A stretch of DNA of 7,724 nt. Source: Bacteroidota bacterium (lineage in GTDB: Bacteria > Bacteroidota > Bacteroidia > Bacteroidales > B39-G9). This document shows positions 1 through 5,000 of the stretch, one piece after another. The stretch spans positions 1 to 7,724 of the forward strand of contig QMPG01000140.1 in assembly GCA_003648455.1 (NCBI GenBank). The letters run 5' to 3'. The notes below the pieces were generated by a model. The model had not been told where the DNA came from. It saw only the letters and a program-made list of their open reading frames with translations, and did no database searches. Each line of letters opens with the position of its first letter. The first letter of the stretch is position 1. The position numbers were made by a program, and so were the translations under genes.

Positions 1-1417
1 CCGATTGGTATGAATAGTATGTTTTTTTATCGAAACTAACATTAATGCCATATCTTGTACCTAAATCATCATTTAATGAAATTTCTTCCTCAGATGTTAA
101 TGCCTTATCGTAATATATTATCTCTGCTATTTCTCCGGTATAATTCGCCCCTCCTGCTTGAGATGCCCCTGTTTCATCTCTAGTGTTACCATCAGTAAAA
201 CCAATAGAAATATCGCCACTATGAGCTTTGAGGGTAGTAATTGTTCCGTTACCTGTGTTATCGGTGAATGGATTGTTATTTAATCTTGCAGTTAACGCAC
301 CTTTGTCCCAGATGAAAGACAAAATATAAGGTGTATTTGTGCTAACTTCATTAAAAACAGTTAAACGATTTGCATCTTTATTATTATATATTGTTACATA
401 AACTTTCCCGTTTTTAACAAATACACCGAGCCCATTAGTTCCACCGCCTTCTTCAAATAGATATTGAGTTGTAGTTACATCAGAGCCAGTATGGAAGGCA
501 ATAAACATACTCCTTTCATCACCGTTATAGCCGGTTCCTGTATTTATTCTCGGATTATCAGGAATATTTAATCCTACACCGCTAAAATCCATTACCTCTT
601 TATTGTTCATATTTGTCGAAGTAATTTGGTCTGGTCCGGTTGGAGCCGGTGCAGCATCATTACCATTACCCGACTGGTCTGCCCAATTTGTTATTGGAGT
701 TGTTCCTGTTACTCCCAAATCACCTCTTTGCCAAAAGACTAAACCCGGAGCTTGACCAAAACCGACAGGAGTAGCTGTTCCTGTAATTTCAACATCATCA
801 ATATTCCAACCGGAAAAATTCCACGATCCATCGGTAGCTCCTAATGCAAAACGAATTTTAACATTACTTTGATTTCCTGCATAAGCAGAAATATCTATTG
901 ATTGCAAAGACCAAGCAGCATCTGTAATTTCTGAGCCATTAGCCCAAACTTCATTCCAAGCAGAACCATCCCATACATCAATATATGCATGGTCATACGC
1001 AGGTTGCTCTACATTTAGCCAACGTTGAAAATTTAAAATCACTTTTGAATATCCCGAACAATTAATTGTTGGAGAAGTTGCGATATATGCCCTATCTGCT
1101 AAACTACTAAAATAATCTCCATCTAAAACTGTACCAATTGCATTAGTACCACTATACGCAGATGTTGGATTTGAATTTCCATGAGCATCTCCTCCTCCTC
1201 CAATAGGAGCCCCTCGTTCAAATTCAGAAACAAATACCCAACCCTTATCTGTTTCGAAATCATCAGAAAAAAGCGATGTTTGTCCTAACGAAGTTAAAGA
1301 GAAACCCAAAATGGCAATAAGTATTAACACGAAATGTTTTATAAAATAAAAAATAGCATCTCTTGATTTGCTATAATTATTAGTTGTTAGAGATAATAAA
1401 TAAAAATTATTCTTCAT
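1..1417 (-). CDS. Exported MAM-like plus LamG-like domain surface protein, 3' end outside window
   Basis: The frame is open from the ATG at 1415-1417 to the window edge: 472 complete codons and no stop. An in-frame TAA at 1427-1429, four codons upstream, makes this the only plausible ATG; no Shine-Dalgarno is seen, which is normal in Bacteroidota. Residues 1-45 look like a signal peptide. Residues about 48-213 (FSDDFETDKGW to WNIDDVEITG) resemble the MAM/jelly-roll modules of Bacteroidota secreted proteins, with the characteristic DHAYIDVWDG and GWNIDDVEI segments. Residues about 224-459 (GLVFWQRGDLGV, NWADQSGNGNDA, AEIIYYDKAL, RYGINV) resemble a concanavalin-A-like LamG domain, a fold that often binds glycans or other ligands. 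No catalytic motif is visible. Related proteins usually continue into adhesive repeats and a T9SS sorting domain; that part is outside, so T9SS export is inferred. A candidate promoter lies at 1500-1507. Domain names come from recognised motifs, not from a search. Confidence 0.88.
   Translation of the reverse strand, partial: MKNNFYLLSLTTNNYSKSRDAIFYFIKHFVLILIAILGFSLTSLGQTSLFSDDFETDKGWVFVSEFERGAPIGGGGDAHGNSNPTSAYSGTNAIGTVLDGDYFSSLADRAYIATSPTINCSGYSKVILNFQRWLNVEQPAYDHAYIDVWDGSAWNEVWANGSEITDAAWSLQSIDISAYAGNQSNVKIRFALGATDGSWNFSGWNIDDVEITGTATPVGFGQAPGLVFWQRGDLGVTGTTPITNWADQSGNGNDAAPAPTGPDQITSTNMNNKEVMDFSGVGLNIPDNPRINTGTGYNGDERSMFIAFHTGSDVTTTQYLFEEGGGTNGLGVFVKNGKVYVTIYNNKDANRLTVFNEVSTNTPYILSFIWDKGALTARLNNNPFTDNTGNGTITTLKAHSGDISIGFTDGNTRDETGASQAGGANYTGEIAEIIYYDKALTSEEEISLNDDLGTRYGINVSFDKKTYYSYQS
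41..748 (-). other. LamG/concanavalin-A-like lectin domain
   Basis: Residues about 224-459 of the exported protein. The opening VFWQRGDLGV followed by NWADQSGNGNDA, the mid-domain SMFIAFHT strand, the FIWDKGALTARLNN segment and the end motif EIAEIIYYDKALTSEEE then RYGI are the recurring landmarks of LamG_3-type lectin folds in Bacteroidota surface proteins. No ligand can be assigned from sequence alone. Confidence 0.65.
779..1276 (-). other. MAM/jelly-roll-like domain
   Basis: Residues about 48-213 of the exported protein. Seen: an opening FSDDFETDKGW motif, a Gly-rich GGGGDAHG loop, ADRAYIATSPTINCSGYS, the strand LNFQRWLNVEQP, DHAYIDVWDG and the closing GWNIDDVEITG. This order matches beta-jelly-roll modules annotated as MAM-like in Bacteroidota secreted proteases and adhesins. 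The usual inferred role is binding or stabilising neighbouring domains. The exact family assignment is from memory of motifs. Confidence 0.6.
1283..1417 (-). other. Signal peptide with a long N-terminal region
   Basis: Residues 1-45 of the MAM/LamG protein. A polar stretch of about 26 residues containing K, R, S and N precedes a hydrophobic core at about residues 29-41 (FVLILIAILGFSL), then SLG before Q46. Cleavage between G45 and Q46 fits the small-residue rule at -3 and -1 and would leave an N-terminal glutamine, common in Bacteroidota exported proteins. The n-region is longer than usual, but there is no internal ATG to allow a shorter start. The protein should enter the periplasm by Sec before any further export. 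Confidence 0.75.
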
Positions 1418-1499
1418 TTGTTTTGATTAAAATATATAGATAGATATCTTGAATTAATTTTCAGTAAATCAATTATAAAGTCCTCATTAAAAAAAAATA

Positions 1500-1507
1500 C
1501 AAAGATA
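1500..1507 (-). promoter_or_regulatory. Candidate Bacteroidota -7 promoter box for the MAM/LamG gene
   Basis: Read on the minus strand the bases are TATCTTTG, a perfect match to the Bacteroidota sigma-ABfr -7 consensus TAnnTTTG. It would start transcription near 1493 and give a 5' leader of roughly 75 bases. No clear TTG-type -33 box is seen at the usual spacing upstream; the nearest T-run (TTTTC, 1521-1525) is too close. A single eight-base match in AT-rich DNA may be chance, so confidence is moderate. Confidence 0.45.
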
Positions 1508-1573
1508 ATTATTGAATATTGAAAATAATACTTTTAATTACTTTATTAACTTAAAAATTAAAATTATGAATTC

Positions 1574-1691
1574 ACTCCGAGAAGCCACTAAGCGGTTAAC
1601 TTTACAAAAAGACCGAAAGTTATAAATCTGTACGTCAGTTTATTATAAATCCGCTAAGCGACAATAAATTGATAACTTTAGTTTTCGGAGT
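1574..1691. repeat. Imperfect inverted-repeat element with nested hairpins
   Basis: Outer arms 1574-1583 (ACTCCGAGAA) and 1682-1691 (TTTTCGGAGT) pair over ten positions with one G-T. Directly inside, 1584-1595 (GCCACTAAGCGG) pairs imperfectly with 1651-1662 (CCGCTAAGCGAC). Inside that are two hairpins: TAACTTT/AAAGTTA (1597-1603 with 1616-1622) and a bulged stem 1623-1630 with 1636-1642. The second stem has 11 of 12 pairs if read as minus-strand RNA (two G-U) but only 9 of 12 on the plus strand, while the outer stem is one pair better on the plus strand. It could be a small MITE or REP-like element, or a structured RNA; neither is proven. Confidence 0.5.
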
Positions 1692-1779
1692 AGACTCAAT
1701 TATTATTTAGTATTATTAAAAAATACGTAGAATACGCGAAAACGTTTTTTTATTTCATATAATTGCATCTGTTATTTGA

Positions 1780-1931
1780 CGAAGTGTTTTTTTTGTTTGA
1801 TAAATAATGTTATTTAATTGATAAGTTTTTTTTTGTAAAAGGCAATATAGGAAATCTGTTTTTTGTATTTTTATATAAATAGCATATAAAATTTAAGCAA
1901 ACTCCATTATTGCATAAATTGCGAAGTGTTT
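1780..1931. repeat. Short direct repeat CGAAGTGTTT, two copies
   Basis: CGAAGTGTTT occurs at 1780-1789 and 1922-1931, 142 bases apart. Each copy is preceded by ATTGCAT (starting near 1763 and 1910), so the similarity extends, with a different gap, over some 25 bases. GACG also adjoins each copy, before the first and after the second. No protein or element is known to me for this motif. It may be a duplicated regulatory site or a remnant. Confidence 0.35.
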
Positions 1932-1953
1932 GACGGAGGTTAATGAATGGGTT

Positions 1954-1982
1954 AAAAAAAAGGCGGAGAGACTCCGCCTTTT
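1954..1982 (-). terminator. Rho-independent terminator of the PKD-repeat gene
   Basis: An 11-base stem (1958-1968 with 1972-1982), seven pairs of it G/C-rich, closes a three-base loop at 1969-1971. On the minus strand it is followed by a run of eight T (1954-1961, partly within the stem), the classic intrinsic terminator form. It begins 18 bases after the stop codon of the large gene. The stem also ends in TTTT on the plus strand, so it could work in both directions, though no plus-strand gene approaches it here. Confidence 0.9.
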
Positions 1983-2000
1983 AATACTCTAAAAGAAAAA

Positions 2001-5000
2001 TTAATTAATAATAACTCGTTTAACTTTAAACAATGACCCCTTATTAATTTTCAGATAATAAATACCCTTTGGTAAATCTGAAACATTTATTTCATCTTTA
2101 TAATCTTTTACATTTTCAACATCTTTGTGATAAACAAGTTGACCTTGAATATTGACAAGCTGTATTACCAAATCTTCATTATCATTGCTATTCAAGAAAA
2201 TTTTGAATATACCTTTGTTTGGATTTGGAAACACAACACACTTAATATCATTTGTCATTTTTGCGATTCCTAAAATATGAACATAAGCAGTATCAACTCC
2301 TTGACATCCATTCTCGTCGGTAACTGTAATATAATAATGACCAGTATGTTTTGCAATTGTTGTTTGTTGAGTAGTACCATCAGACCATAAATATTCAACA
2401 AATCCTTCACCTGCATCAAGGATAACAGAATCGGCACTTTCGTAAACTTCTCCAATATCAACTATCGGGAGAGGATTTACAACAACTTTAATAGTATCAT
2501 TGCTTACATTTGAAGTAGAATCTGTAACAGTAACTGAATATGTTCCTGCTTCTGAAACCTCAATACTTCTCTTGGTATCTCCCGTTGACCATAAATAAGA
2601 AAGAAAACCTTCGCCTGCATCAATTGTTGCAGTATCTCCTTCGCAAATATATTTGTCGGCACCCAGATTTACATTTAAAGCACCACCTACACGAACATCT
2701 GCACCTGAAGAAACAATACCTCCTTGAGTTGTTACGTCAAAAGAAACATTTTCAGGTCCATATCCGTCTTTAAATTCAAAATAAATATTAGTGATATCTC
2801 CACTACCTGTTGTATCCTTATGATCTATTCTTGTTACACCAATATAAATTTTTTGTTTAGCAGAATCAAGTTGATAGAATGTTAATAAATTATCACCATC
2901 AGTTCCTAACCAACTTCCATTGAAACTCACTTGAGTTTTGCTAAAAATAATTCCCTCGCCACCTTTAACAATTATTTCATAGCCTATTGCATAAATATCT
3001 GTGGCGGCTTTTTTTGAAGGAGGACTAAGTTTAACTCTGGCTCTTTGTGCTCCTACTTTTGTATCATCCCAATCACAACTCAAAATCCAATCATTTTCAG
3101 CTTTTGTATCCGGTTGATAATAATGGCTGTAAGCAAAATTTTGTGTAATTGCCAAAGTATCATCATCATTAATAATTCCATCACCATTACAATCGCCATA
3201 TTTGTTATTTGTACCATCGAGCTGATAAGTTGACCAGTTTTGACTAAACTGACCTATCCAAAGCAATGAAGCATTGTCACGTTTTGGTCCTGTTAAGTTA
3301 TAATTTAATCCAATTGTCATAATGTCGTAATGATTAGCCTCTAAATCATTATTTGCATCACCAGGCCATACACATGAATACAAACAAGGGTTAGCCAAAG
3401 CATTACCAATTCGAATATCGTTACAGAACATTTTAGACACACTGCTTGCAGAAACAGTTGTTAAGCAAACAGCATAATAACCTGTATCCTGATAAGTATG
3501 AGCCGGATTTTTTTGTTCTGAAGTATATCCATCACCAAAGTCCCATAAGTAAGAACTAATATTACCAAGAGATTCGTTGTTGAAATATGCTGTGCTTGTA
3601 ACAGAATCTGCCAGATAAGTAAAGTAAGAAGTACTGCTGTTTGAAACATCGCCAACAGCAATAAATTTACTAACTGATTTTTGATTTCCGAAAGCATTTT
3701 CTACTGTTAAACTAACTCTGTAATATCCTGACTGTGAATATTTATATATCGGATCTTTTAGATTACTCGCCGGTGAATTATCTCCAAAGTCCCAATACCA
3801 ACTTACAGGATTTCCATATGATTTATCAGAAAATTTAACCTCTAAAGTAGTATTATCAGGGAAATATGAGAAATCGGCTTTACATTCTCCATTTGGTTCT
3901 GTTCCTCCAACAAAAACAATTTTATTACGAGAATCAAAGCAATTGTTGGTAGTATCAAAAACTACAAATGTAACATTGTAATATCCGGAATTTTCATATG
4001 TGTGTGCTGGGTTAAGCTGATTGCTATTATAACCATCATCGAAATCCCAGAACAAATTTGTGTATGTTCCAACAGCATCAGCTGTAAAGTTTACTGTATT
4101 ACCCTCAGTAAAGAAATTAAACCTTGCGTTACAACTTTCTTGTGTTGTATCAATAACAAAAATCACATTATTATAATTAGACAAACAATTAGATTCTGCA
4201 TCATAAGATGTGAGATTTACAAGATAATAACCTGAATGTGCATAAACATGAGTAGGATCATCTTCATAAGAATATCCACCATCGTCAAAATCCCAGAAAT
4301 AATCGGTTATATTTCCTTCAGAAGTGTTAGTAAAGAACACAGAATCTCCTTTTGAATAAAATTCAAAATTAGCATTACACATTGATTGTGTTGTATCAAC
4401 AACAACTACCACTTTGTAAAGTTCATCCATACATCCGCTAATGCTGTCGTAAATAGATAACACAACCGGATAATAATTTGATTGCTGATAATTGTGTGTA
4501 GGACTTTCTTCGTAAGAATAACTACCATCACCAAAGTCCCATAGGTAGTTAGTTATATTACCATTAGAAGAATTTGAGAAAGAGACTTGCTTATTATTTA
4601 ATCCATAGGTAAATTGTGCATGACAAGCCGATTGTGTTGAATCGACAACCATTAATACTTTGGTTACCTCATCCATACAACCTGATGCCTCATCATAAAC
4701 AGACAATGTTACAGGATAATAATCTTGTTTATAATAATGATGATTAGGGTTTTTCTTATATGAATAAGCACCATCGCCAAAGTCCCATAAATAATTAGAA
4801 AGATCACCTTGAGAATTATCTGTAAATGAGACATCTAATCCGTTAATATAATATGAATAATCGGCGTTGCAAGTTGCCTGTGAAGTATCAACTACAACTA
4901 CATTTTTACAATACTCACCCAAATCTCCTGAAATAGAATCGTAAATTGACAAACATACATGATAAAATCCCGGATCATCATAAGTATGAATAGGGTTTGC

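Larger units (their letters stand above)
1418..2000. other. 583-base AT-rich intergenic region without a gene
   Basis: No convincing coding frame is seen on either strand. From right to left it holds the terminator of the PKD gene (1954-1982), two copies of a ten-base direct repeat (1780-1789 and 1922-1931), T-rich tracts around 1785-1835, an imperfect inverted-repeat element (1574-1691) and a promoter-like box (1500-1507) serving the downstream gene. The remainder is low-complexity AT-rich sequence in which nothing else is supported. Confidence 0.8.

Noticed and set aside
1190..1215. Purine-rich GGAGGAGGAGGAG on the minus strand resembling a Shine-Dalgarno site
   Set aside because: It encodes the Gly-rich loop (GGGGD, residues 73-77) in the middle of the MAM-like domain; no start codon or separate frame follows.
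1574..1691. tRNA or other known RNA gene in the structured intergenic block
   Set aside because: There is no cloverleaf of the right size, no T-loop or CCA-like end, and no resemblance to riboswitch or 6S cores that I can recognise. It is kept only as an unassigned structured element.
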